DNA from: Chloroflexota bacterium
Lineage (GTDB): Bacteria > Cyanobacteriota > Vampirovibrionia > Obscuribacterales > Obscuribacteraceae
Direction of reading: 5' to 3'
Length of the DNA: 8,001 nt
NCBI GenBank assembly: GCA_005240105.1
Contig: SBAT01000044.1
Location: 1-8,001 of the forward strand
A program made the translations under genes and the position numbers. Position 1 is the stretch's first letter; each line of letters starts with the position of its first letter. Below the pieces are notes generated by a model that made no database searches, was not told the DNA's origin, and saw nothing but the letters and a program-made list of their open reading frames with translations. This document shows positions 1 through 6,680 of the stretch, one piece after another.

Positions 1-1099
1 AACCAATCGGTCGGGCATGGCTTTCGCGAGCAATCATCTTAGGCGTTGTCCCTGATGACACTAAGGAGTGAAAGCCGGAAATAGCGCCACAGGCTATCGT
101 TATGAAGCAAAACGGAAATATGCTGCCGGAAAATATTGGTCCCTGTCCGTTGGTAAACACGGTGAGTGCCGGCATAGACAAATTAGGGCAAAGGGCAAAG
201 ATGCCAATTCCCAATAGAGCAATGGTGCCTATCTTAATGAAGGCAGACAAATAATCTCGGGGAGCAAGCAATACCCAAACCGGTAATACGGAAGCTACAA
301 ATCCATAAATCATAATGGCAATGGAAAGTTGCGTGCCCGTAAGCGTAAACCATGGTGCCAAAGCTGGATTCTCCGCTACATACTTACCGACAATTACGGC
401 CAGAACTGTAAGCACCACACCAAGGATAGAACCTTCAAGCACTTTGCCCGGTCTAATTGAGCGCATGTAAATGCCGACCAATATGGCAATAGGCACGGTC
501 ATCAGCAAAGTAAAAGCGCCCCAGGGGCTCGCTTTCAGTGCATTAACTATAACAAGTGCTAGCACGGCCATGAGGATAACCATAATCAAAAGTATTGCCG
601 TTAGAGACAAAACCCCAGCCCATGGACCTATTTCATCCTTAGCCATTGCACCTAAGGACTTACCATTGCGACGCATCGAGGCACAAAGAATAACAAAATC
701 CTGCACAGCACCGGCAAGCACCACGCCTAGAATTATCCACAAAGTGCCGGGCAAATAACCAAACTGCGCTGCCAGTATTGGACCTACAAGCGGACCGGCT
801 CCGGCAATTGCCGCAAAGTGATGCCCGAACAATACCCACTTGTGCGTCGGCACATAGTCTTTGCCATCATCAATGACAACAGCTGGTGTCTTGCGCGAAT
901 CATCAAGTTCAAATACTTTCTCGGCTATGAACTTGCTGTAAAAGCGATAACCCATGGCAAATGTACACAGAGCCGCCAACAGCAACCAAGCAGCATTGAT
1001 GCTTTCACCGCGAACCAAGGCCACATAGCTTAATGCACCAGCGCCGACGATGGCGATAGCTGTCCAAATTGCACTTCTCAGTACGTTCGGTAAGGCCAT
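1..1099 (-). CDS. cstA: Carbon starvation protein CstA, N-terminal half (cut by window edge)
   Basis: This is a multi-pass inner-membrane transporter of the CstA family. Characterised members import pyruvate or peptides when carbon is limiting. Translating the minus strand from ATG at 1097-1099 gives 366 uninterrupted codons up to the window edge. Full-length family members have about 600-700 residues, so roughly half is present. The family signature is clear: VPTHKWVLFGHHFAAIAG at residues 83-100 is followed by AGPLVGP, then GYLPG (114-118), VLAGAVQDF (127-135), LPVWVLLAPRDYL (272-284) and ITIACGAISGFH (333-344), and the visible part ends with SSGTTPK. Hydrophobic segments alternate throughout. 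It starts 3 bases after the stop of the nucleoside transporter gene and has no good Shine-Dalgarno of its own, which suggests translational coupling. The family assignment is near certain. The transported substrate is inferred from the family only. Confidence 0.95.
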   Translation of the reverse strand, partial: MALPNVLRSAIWTAIAIVGAGALSYVALVRGESINAAWLLLAALCTFAMGYRFYSKFIAEKVFELDDSRKTPAVVIDDGKDYVPTHKWVLFGHHFAAIAGAGPLVGPILAAQFGYLPGTLWIILGVVLAGAVQDFVILCASMRRNGKSLGAMAKDEIGPWAGVLSLTAILLIMVILMAVLALVIVNALKASPWGAFTLLMTVPIAILVGIYMRSIRPGKVLEGSILGVVLTVLAVIVGKYVAENPALAPWFTLTGTQLSIAIMIYGFVASVLPVWVLLAPRDYLSAFIKIGTIALLGIGIFALCPNLSMPALTVFTNGQGPIFSGSIFPFCFITIACGAISGFHSLVSSGTTPKMIARESHARPIG

Positions 1100-1102
1100 T
1101 TT

Positions 1103-2413
1103 CTACGTCAGCAAACCAGCAATGGCAGCCGACATGTAGCTTGCCAATGTCCCACAGATAAGAGCTTTAATTCCCAACTTCGCCAAGTCATGCCTGCGCG
1201 ATGGTGCAATTTCCCCGATGCCGCCAATTTGCATGGCAATTGAGGAGAAGTTGGCAAACCCACAAAGGGCAAAAGTAGCAATTGTTTCTGCCTGATGGCA
1301 CAAGTGGATCCCACTTGTGCCCTTGAGAATTGACGACATGTCTAGATAGGCAACAAACTCGTTGATGGTTAACTTCTCGCCCATCAGACGCCCTACTGTA
1401 TGAGCATCAGCCCAGGGCACACCCAAAAGCCAGGCAACAGGAGCAAAGAGAACTCCAAATATATCTTGTAGCTTCAAGCTGGCAAGATTGACGCCAATTG
1501 CATCAGCTCGAAGTCCTACTTCGTACAATTTGCTGCCCATAAAACCAAGACAGGCATCAGTCATGGCAATTAGAGCAATAAAGGCAATGAGCATGGCACC
1601 CACGTTTAAGCCAATGCGCAAACCTTCGGCGGCACCGTGTGCAGCTGCATCAATGAGGTTGATGCTCGTCTTTTTGACTTCAACCTCAACTGTTCCCTTT
1701 GTTTTGGAATGTTCTGTTTCAGGAAATACAATTTTCGCAATCACCAGAGCGCCAGGCGCTGCCATCAAGCTAGCCGTGAGCAAATAAGACGCCTTAATGC
1801 CCATGCCAATGTAGACAGCCAATACTCCTCCAGCAACGCATGCCATCGAACCGGACATGGCCGCTAGCAGTTCGGACATCGTCATGGTTGCCACGTATGG
1901 GCGAATTAATAACTGCGCCTCAACCTGCCCGACAAAAATAGAAGCCGCATTGGACAAAGCCTCTGATCCGGATGCACCCATAACAAATGCCACCACTTTG
2001 GCGACCACCTGCACAATTCGCTGCATTATCCCTAAGTGATAGGAGATGCTGACCAAACAAGAAACAAAGATAATTGTCGGAATTACACGAAAGCCAAATA
2101 TGTAATCAGCACCGGGACCAAACAATTGAATAAGGACTTCAGGCTTGCTTACCAATGGTCCAAAAACAAAACCAGCTCCTTTGTCCGAATAGCCGAGAAC
2201 AGCTGTCACAACATCGCCGATTGATTGAAATAGCTTTTGCCCAAATTCAACCTTCAAAACAAAAATAGCAGTTATGAGTTGCAGAATAAGTCCGCTTATT
2301 ACCAATCGTAAGTTAATGGCCTTACGGTTGTTGGACATCAAATATGCCAGTCCAAGTATTGAAGCTATTCCTAGGATTCCCACCATTTTGCCCGAGCTTG
2401 GCTCAACAATCAC
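1103..2413 (-). CDS. Concentrative nucleoside transporter, CNT/NupC family
   Basis: This 436-residue inner-membrane protein should import nucleosides with H+ or Na+; the family's usual length is about 400-430. Characteristic motifs occur in order: SEALSNAASIFVGQ (150-163, hairpin HP1), IRPY (170-173), GEKLTINEFVAY (345-356, containing the family NEF glutamate at 352) and CGFANFSSIAMQIGGIG (384-400, with Asn388 and Ser391 matching the ribose-contacting pair of the Vibrio cholerae transporter structure). The HP1 motif reads GQVEAQ where animal-type CNTs read GQTEAP, so one substrate-site position is altered. The start is GTG at 2411-2413, chosen because a strong GGAGGAG (2421-2427) lies 7 bases upstream, inside the last codons of the preceding gene. 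It sits between the PEGA-like gene (2-base gap) and cstA (3-base gap), forming a probable operon. The family is secure; substrate preference is not determined. Confidence 0.95.
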   Translation of the reverse strand: MIVEPSSGKMVGILGIASILGLAYLMSNNRKAINLRLVISGLILQLITAIFVLKVEFGQKLFQSIGDVVTAVLGYSDKGAGFVFGPLVSKPEVLIQLFGPGADYIFGFRVIPTIIFVSCLVSISYHLGIMQRIVQVVAKVVAFVMGASGSEALSNAASIFVGQVEAQLLIRPYVATMTMSELLAAMSGSMACVAGGVLAVYIGMGIKASYLLTASLMAAPGALVIAKIVFPETEHSKTKGTVEVEVKKTSINLIDAAAHGAAEGLRIGLNVGAMLIAFIALIAMTDACLGFMGSKLYEVGLRADAIGVNLASLKLQDIFGVLFAPVAWLLGVPWADAHTVGRLMGEKLTINEFVAYLDMSSILKGTSGIHLCHQAETIATFALCGFANFSSIAMQIGGIGEIAPSRRHDLAKLGIKALICGTLASYMSAAIAGLLT

Positions 2414-2415
2414 TG

Positions 2416-2946
2416 CTAGTCTCCTCCGAGTGCGTCAATTTCATCTGAATCATTTACTTCAACGTGTTTTTTCGGTTTGAGGCTAACACCGATATAATCT
2501 TCGCGCTTCATATTGATCTCTTTGCTGAACGGGGCAAACTCCGGCTTGCGTACTTCAATTAAGTGCGGACCATCATTGACGTGCGTCCAGAATGCACCGC
2601 CGCCAAGACCCGAGTTGCCGGAAGCTTGCATAGCACCAAGCTTTTTACCATCGACAAATACATCTGAGCCAACTGTATCGGCTTCACCACTGAGAAAAAG
2701 ATTGAAGTTGTGTCCGACATTGTGTCGTGTCTCAAACCACAAGACGGCAAGAACAGCTATCACTATGCCCATCCAGATGACCATAGCGCGGGATGATTTA
2801 GGCGTAATGGTGGTTGCTTCAGCTTCGAAGGATTCAGTGGATGGTTTTTCAGTGGTCATCATAGTCACGCAACTGCCTTTCCTGCTCTTTGGACTTTTCC
2901 TTTTTTTGTCATTCTGAGCCTGCACAGCAGGCGAAGAATCTGCCAT
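2416..2946 (-). CDS. Membrane-anchored PEGA-like protein of unknown function
   Basis: This 176-residue protein has one hydrophobic segment (about residues 54-71, AMVIWMGIVIAVLAVLWF), preceded by a basic and Thr/Ser/Glu-rich segment. The remainder is a soluble domain, probably outside the membrane. Residues about 83-158 resemble a PEGA-type beta domain: VFVDGKKLG (96-104), DGPHLIEVRKPEFAPFSKEI (125-144) and a final strand near 152-158. PEGA domains are small surface or periplasmic modules with no single known function. The ATG at 2944-2946 has a usable ribosome site (GGAAG, 5-base gap), but this start and about 13 residues come from an inverted-repeat element. An older start may be Met29/Met30 (2857-2862), whose Shine-Dalgarno is weaker and more distant. 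Its stop lies 2 bases before the nucleoside transporter start, so it is probably the first gene of that operon. The PEGA match is by eye. Confidence 0.75.
   Translation of the reverse strand: MADSSPAVQAQNDKKRKSPKSRKGSCVTMMTTEKPSTESFEAEATTITPKSSRAMVIWMGIVIAVLAVLWFETRHNVGHNFNLFLSGEADTVGSDVFVDGKKLGAMQASGNSGLGGGAFWTHVNDGPHLIEVRKPEFAPFSKEINMKREDYIGVSLKPKKHVEVNDSDEIDALGGD
2421..2427 (-). promoter_or_regulatory. Strong Shine-Dalgarno of the nucleoside transporter gene
   Basis: On the minus strand this reads GGAGGAG, ending 7 bases before the GTG at 2413. It also encodes the last Gly-Gly and part of the final Asp codon of the upstream PEGA-like gene. A ribosome finishing that gene would therefore sit on this site, which is consistent with coupled translation. 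It fixes the GTG as the true start. Confidence 0.8.
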
Positions 2947-3016
2947 AGCTCTTCCAGGTTAACGGCGCCCGACAAGAACGCACGGTAGATTCCTCACTTC
3001 GTTCGGAATGACAAAA
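2904..3016. repeat. MITE-like inverted-repeat element
   Basis: The left arm (2904-2941) opens with TTTTGTCATTCTGAG and ends GCGAAGAATCT. The right arm (2987-3016) is its imperfect reverse complement, opening AGATTCCTCACTTCGTTC and ending GGAATGACAAAA. The arms share the outer 11 bases TTTTGTCATTC exactly and the inner AATCT. They enclose a 45-base core. Each arm is itself partly palindromic; the left one contains CCTGC-ACA-GCAGG. Arms of this kind (GTCATTCTGAGC...GAAGAATCT) resemble dispersed palindromic repeats I recall from many bacterial genomes, but I cannot verify copy number here. The left arm and part of the core overlap the 5' end of the PEGA-like gene. No transposase is encoded, so if it is mobile it would have to be mobilised in trans. 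Confidence 0.75.
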
Positions 3017-3082
3017 GGGGTAGATCGTGCAGATCTTAGCAGTTGCCTGCTTTTCTAAGTATTAAGAGTTGGAGCCAAAGTC

Positions 3083-5404
3083 TTAGCGCAATTTCATCAT
3101 GATGGCCGCCGGCTGATTGTTCTGAATCGATGAGGCATCGTGAGTAGAAATCTTGCTTTCTGGCTGAGTTGGCAAGCGCATGATCACGCGCGGTCCAGCA
3201 CCAGGTAATTGCCCAGCCGGACGCCCTTCAGGAGCGGGGTGCACTTCATTGGTTGGTGCAGCGGGTTCACCAGTGGCATCCGGTGGAGGTGCTGTTTCCC
3301 GACTTGGAGATGGTTGAGGCGTAAGCAATCGTACCGAAGATGTATCCGATCCGGGAGCCGGCTGTGGATCTTGATCTAGCTGCGGGGTCATAGGCTGCAT
3401 TGGTTTTACTTCTTGCGGCTGCCTGTTTATTTCTTCCATTCCTGGCAATGCCGTTGGCGGCTCCAAATTTTCTTCTTTGAGAAGGTCTTGTTCGGCACCA
3501 CTCAGTCCGCTGTCGGCTGTCGGGATAATAAAGGCTCCCGGCGGCGTGGGGTATTTTTCGTAATAAGCTTGGTTGTAAGACTTCCAAATCTTGGCCATTA
3601 CAGTGCCACCAGTAACAAACGTGCCTGGAATAGGCAGGTTGTCGTCATTACCTCCCCAGACGGCAGTCACTAAATCAGGAGTGAAGCCTATAAACCAAAT
3701 ATCTTTGGCTTCATCAGCCGTACCTGTTTTGCCCGCCACTGGTCTATCGGCAAGACGAGCCTGTGTGCCTGTACCCATTTTCACAACATCCTGCATGATA
3801 TCGACAAGAATGCTAACAGGCTGAGATTCAAATGCCTTATCAACTTTAGATTCAAAAACTTGAATTGTTTGTCCACGGTTGTTTTCAATCCGACGCACTA
3901 CTTGCGGGCGAATGGAAATGCCGGCACGAGCGAATGTTGAATAAGCAGACGCCATATCCAATGGAGAAACGGCTGAGCTACCCAGTGCCAATGACAAATT
4001 GTTATCGAGCTTTGTTGTCACTCCGGCAAGACGTGCCGTTTCAATTACATTGTCGATACCGACCATTTGCCCGATGCGCACAGCTGGTACGTTACGAGAA
4101 AGAGTCAGTGCTTTGCGCACGGTTATCTTGCCCATGAACTTATGATCAAAATCTTTGGGCGACCAGTCGGGCAATCCCCAACCTTGCTTAATCGTAATCG
4201 GTTCGTCAGCAACAATTGTTTCCGGTGTGATTTGACCTTTGACAAAACCAGTTAAATAGACAAATGGCTTGAAAGCAGAACCAACCGTATGCGGATTAGT
4301 TGCACGATTGAACTGGTTCTTCCAGTAGTTACCGACGCCCCCAACCAAAGCAACAACAGCACCGTCACGTACATTGATAGAGACCAACGCTCCCTGGGTC
4401 ACGCCTTTTGGTGCCTTCTTAATGCTTTCGTTCAGCACATTTTCAGCAATTTCTTGGGCTTGCGGATCAAGGTTTGTATAGACTCGCAATCCCTGACGAC
4501 GCATCTCCGCCGGGCTGAAATGCGATCGCAAAATCTCAAGCACATAACTTAAATAGTAGGGGAACTTGGATAACGGATTGATGCCCTTTTTGAAAACCAA
4601 CTTTTGATCTTTAGCCGCTTTTGCTTGATTGGCAGTCACGTAGCCATACTCGACCATGCGATCAAGAATGAAATGCTGGCGATCAACTGCATCCTGACGG
4701 TTAGCTGCCGTAGAGAGCTCCGATGGTGCTTTTACAAGACCGGCTAAAAATGCCGACTCAGCTAAGTTCAATGAAGCAGCACTTCTATCAAAATAACGCG
4801 ATGCCGCTCTTTCAATACCATATGCACCATTGCCGAAATAAACTTGATTCAAATAAAGCTCAAGTATCTTTTCCTTGGGATAACGTCTCTCCAATTCCCA
4901 GGCCATTATTGCTTCTTTGACTTTACGGTCGATATTGCGCCTGGGTTCTTCAAAGAACAGGTTTTTGACTAACTGTTGAGTGATAGTCGAGCCACCTTCA
5001 ACAACTCGCCGAGCTTGAATATTGGCCATCAGCGCACGGAAGATACTTACCGGGTTAATACCATGATGTTCATAGAAATGGTGATCTTCAGCCGCCAAAA
5101 TAGCCTGCTGCATCTGGTTGGATACTTGGTTTAGAGGAACTACTTGTCTGTCCTCATCACCCTCAACTGTCGTCACCATTTTGTCGTTGCGGTCATAAAT
5201 CTGCACCGCTTCGATTGGCTCGTATCTCTCCAAGATGGAAATATCCGGCAAGTCAACAATCTGACGCCAGAATGCAGCGCCTAGAAATCCTAAAACACAG
5301 CAAATTATCGCCCCTATTGTCAGGAGCATATTTCGAAATACGCTGGGTCCCGATTTTTTTCGGCCGTGTTTCTGCTTTTTGGCGCTCGTTTTAGCTTTGA
5401 CCAC
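3083..5404 (-). CDS. Class A penicillin-binding protein (PBP1A-type, glycosyltransferase and transpeptidase)
   Basis: This bifunctional peptidoglycan synthase polymerises lipid II glycan and cross-links stem peptides outside the inner membrane. It has 773 residues: a basic cytoplasmic tail (1-24), a membrane anchor (about 26-46), a GT51 glycosyltransferase domain and a transpeptidase domain. GT51 motifs are EDHHFYEHHG (106-115, catalytic Glu106), EGGSTITQQLVKN (136-148), RKVKEAIMA (160-168, second Glu164) and ELYLNQVYFGNGAYG (182-196). Transpeptidase motifs are SAFK (376-379, nucleophile Ser376), SRN (436-438) and KTG (559-561), so both activities should be intact. Residues about 615-773 form a Pro/Gln/Glu-rich, probably disordered tail. 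The GTG start at 5402-5404 is supported by AGGAG at 5413-5417. The glycosyltransferase segment resembles cyanobacterial homologues. It follows the recombinase on the same strand but is separated from it by a terminator, so it is probably transcribed independently. Confidence 0.97.
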   Translation of the reverse strand: MVKAKTSAKKQKHGRKKSGPSVFRNMLLTIGAIICCVLGFLGAAFWRQIVDLPDISILERYEPIEAVQIYDRNDKMVTTVEGDEDRQVVPLNQVSNQMQQAILAAEDHHFYEHHGINPVSIFRALMANIQARRVVEGGSTITQQLVKNLFFEEPRRNIDRKVKEAIMAWELERRYPKEKILELYLNQVYFGNGAYGIERAASRYFDRSAASLNLAESAFLAGLVKAPSELSTAANRQDAVDRQHFILDRMVEYGYVTANQAKAAKDQKLVFKKGINPLSKFPYYLSYVLEILRSHFSPAEMRRQGLRVYTNLDPQAQEIAENVLNESIKKAPKGVTQGALVSINVRDGAVVALVGGVGNYWKNQFNRATNPHTVGSAFKPFVYLTGFVKGQITPETIVADEPITIKQGWGLPDWSPKDFDHKFMGKITVRKALTLSRNVPAVRIGQMVGIDNVIETARLAGVTTKLDNNLSLALGSSAVSPLDMASAYSTFARAGISIRPQVVRRIENNRGQTIQVFESKVDKAFESQPVSILVDIMQDVVKMGTGTQARLADRPVAGKTGTADEAKDIWFIGFTPDLVTAVWGGNDDNLPIPGTFVTGGTVMAKIWKSYNQAYYEKYPTPPGAFIIPTADSGLSGAEQDLLKEENLEPPTALPGMEEINRQPQEVKPMQPMTPQLDQDPQPAPGSDTSSVRLLTPQPSPSRETAPPPDATGEPAAPTNEVHPAPEGRPAGQLPGAGPRVIMRLPTQPESKISTHDASSIQNNQPAAIMMKLR

Positions 5405-5412
5405 AAATAATG

Positions 5413-5417
5413 CTCCT
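5413..5417 (-). promoter_or_regulatory. Shine-Dalgarno of the class A PBP gene
   Basis: The minus strand reads AGGAG, 8 bases before the GTG at 5404. No in-frame ATG lies near, so this site decides the GTG start. I found no convincing -35/-10 pair in the short space between the terminator and this site. Confidence 0.6.
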
Positions 5418-5445
5418 GCCGAACATCATTTTAACGTAGTCAAGG

Positions 5446-5477
5446 AAAAGAGGGCATCCCTTCGGACGCCCTCTTTT
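5446..5477. terminator. Rho-independent terminator, symmetric hairpin
   Basis: AAAAGAGGGC (5446-5455) pairs perfectly with GCCCTCTTTT (5468-5477). An A/C mismatch and a further 3-bp TCC/GGA stem follow, closing a CTTC loop. The flanking A and T runs make it usable in either direction. It lies 20 bases beyond the stop of the XerC-like gene on the minus strand, so its main role is probably to end that transcript and insulate the PBP gene. Confidence 0.85.
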
Positions 5478-5496
5478 CAAGTGGCAATTGCCTTGC

Positions 5497-6456
5497 TTAC
5501 GCTCTTGGGTGGGACTGACTGTAGATTTTTCTAAGTCTGTCCATGCTTACGTGCGTATAGATCTGAGTGGTACTTATTGACGAGTGACCCAGGAGATCCT
5601 GAACCACGCGTAAGTCGGCTCCACCTTCCAGCAAGTGTGTGGCGAATGTGTGTCGAAGTGTGTGAGGAGTAATTGTCTTATTGATACCGGCCTTGCGGGC
5701 GTACTTCAAGACAATTCTGTGCACTGAGCGTGTCGACAAAGGTGTCGATTCGCGGCTGATAAAGAGCGGGTCTTTACCTTCCGGGAGACGTCCACCTGCC
5801 AAACGAGCCCAGTGCTCATTGAGGTAACGGCGCAGCCATTCGTTAGCACTTTCGTTCAAAAGTACAACGCGCTCGCGGCTACCCTTGCCGAAGCAGCGGA
5901 TTTCCATGGTTTCCGAGTTGTATTCAGCAACCGTCAAACCACAGAGTTCGCTTACTCGCATGCCTGTAGCGTAAAGTGATTCCATGATTGCTCTATCGCG
6001 AACACCCAAACTGCTGTTGTCTGGTTGACCGAGCAAGTTTTTTACTTCTTCGCGGTCCAAGCAAGACGGCAAGCGGCGAGCTAGTTTTGGTCCACGCAAA
6101 GGCTTGGACGGATCTTCTGTAATCAACTGCTCGCGACGCAAGTAGCGGCAGAAGCTTCTAATTGCTGAGATCTTACGAGCAACTGTCGGGCGGCTGTACT
6201 GATCGGTGATATCCCTTATATAGGTTCTCAACGCTTCAGCTTCCAACCAACCTGAACTACTCCCGCTCGTGCCAGCCATGAGAGTGCCTTCTACCTGAGG
6301 AATCTGTCCCTCCGGTGTTCCTGAAGAATTGGAATTTATCAATTGCCTCAGATCATTTATATATGCGCGAATTGTGTGCGATGAATAATTACGTTCTGCT
6401 TCAAGGTAGCCCGCAAATTGATCGAGCCACACCAGTGCCCCTGGTTGGTAAGTCAC
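5497..6456 (-). CDS. xerC: Tyrosine recombinase, XerC-like
   Basis: This 319-residue site-specific recombinase should resolve chromosome dimers at a dif-type site together with a partner recombinase. The N-terminal SAM-like core-binding domain covers about residues 8-110 and includes LEAERNYSSHTIRAYINDL (18-36). The catalytic domain contains all expected residues: Arg167 (GMRVSEL), Lys191 (GKGSRERV), His265 and Arg268 (PHTLRH), His291 (LLGHSSISTTQIYTH) and the nucleophile Tyr300. The C-terminus (IYSQSHPRA) resembles the end of XerC more than XerD. It is about 20 residues longer than Escherichia coli XerC because of a Gly/Ser-rich insert at residues 41-69. The GTG start at 6454-6456 is supported by GAGGG (6462-6466), 5 bases away. 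It has its own promoter and terminator and so is probably monocistronic. An integron or phage integrase is less likely, given the length and the absence of mobile neighbours. Confidence 0.93.
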   Translation of the reverse strand: MTYQPGALVWLDQFAGYLEAERNYSSHTIRAYINDLRQLINSNSSGTPEGQIPQVEGTLMAGTSGSSSGWLEAEALRTYIRDITDQYSRPTVARKISAIRSFCRYLRREQLITEDPSKPLRGPKLARRLPSCLDREEVKNLLGQPDNSSLGVRDRAIMESLYATGMRVSELCGLTVAEYNSETMEIRCFGKGSRERVVLLNESANEWLRRYLNEHWARLAGGRLPEGKDPLFISRESTPLSTRSVHRIVLKYARKAGINKTITPHTLRHTFATHLLEGGADLRVVQDLLGHSSISTTQIYTHVSMDRLRKIYSQSHPRA

Positions 6457-6508
6457 GATCGCCCTCTTTCTTTCTAGTAGTAAATGTTAAAAATGTGTAA
6501 CGTGACTA

Positions 6509-6536
6509 ATTATAAGCAACTTATGATCGCTGTAAA
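6509..6536 (-). promoter_or_regulatory. Sigma-70-type promoter of the XerC-like gene
   Basis: On the minus strand TTTACA (6531-6536) and TATAAT (6509-6514) are separated by 16 bases: a perfect -10 and a five-of-six -35. The predicted RNA would start near 6502, leaving a leader of about 45 bases before the GTG at 6456. A small inverted repeat, ATAAG-CAA-CTTAT (6512-6524), overlaps the -10 and spacer and could be an operator, though this is speculative. Confidence 0.7.
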
Positions 6537-6608
6537 GCCCCTTGTCATCATATTTTGAGACATTTCTTTGAAACGGTCACAGGGCGATCGTTTGCGGATC
6601 CAAGAAAA

Positions 6609-6636
6609 TTTGAGCTTGCAAATTTGGCGGTACAAT
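6609..6636 (+). promoter_or_regulatory. Possible promoter of the exported-protein gene
   Basis: TACAAT (6631-6636) is a good -10. The best -35 is TTTGAG (6609-6614) at 16 bases, or TTGAGC (6610-6615) at 15 bases; both are weak matches. Transcription would begin near 6643, about 38 bases before the start codon. Confidence 0.4.
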
Positions 6637-6680
6637 CGCTGGATGTTTTTGTTCGTTCTAAATAAAGGAAGAGTGCTCAC

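Larger units (their letters stand above)
6457..6680. other. Divergent intergenic region between the XerC-like and exported-protein genes
   Basis: This 224-base non-coding stretch holds both promoters. It also has a widely spaced inverted repeat, ACGATCGCCC (6455-6464) and GGGCGATCGT (6583-6592), whose left copy overlaps the ribosome-binding and start region of the recombinase gene. No RNA gene, riboswitch or long hairpin is visible between them. Confidence 0.5.

Noticed and set aside
471..1033. Two plus-strand open frames antisense to cstA
   Set aside because: They are shadows of the strongly conserved CstA reading frame on the minus strand and have no recognisable protein features.
2513..2917. 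134-codon plus-strand open frame opposite the PEGA-like gene
   Set aside because: It is an antisense shadow with no ribosome site and no family resemblance. The minus-strand frame has a membrane segment, a domain and operon context.
2992..3015. TTGTCA-like -35 inside the right arm of the inverted-repeat element, as a possible outward promoter
   Set aside because: At 17 bases the matching -10 position reads AATCTA on the minus strand, which is a poor match, so promoter activity cannot be supported.
3035..3059. Hairpin-forming sequence with CTTAG/CTAAG and AGCAG/CTGCT arms downstream of the PBP gene
   Set aside because: The stem is short, and on the minus strand no T run follows it, so it is not a convincing terminator for the PBP gene.
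4522..4529. GCGATCGC, the cyanobacterial HIP1 palindrome
   Set aside because: I noted only this single full copy in the window. It is too little to count as HIP1 enrichment or to argue for a cyanobacterial host by itself.
5405..5445. TTGACT followed by an A/T-rich stretch upstream of the PBP gene
   Set aside because: The A/T-rich stretch lies directly after TTGACT with no proper spacing, and at 17 bases there is no -10. The PBP promoter remains unidentified.
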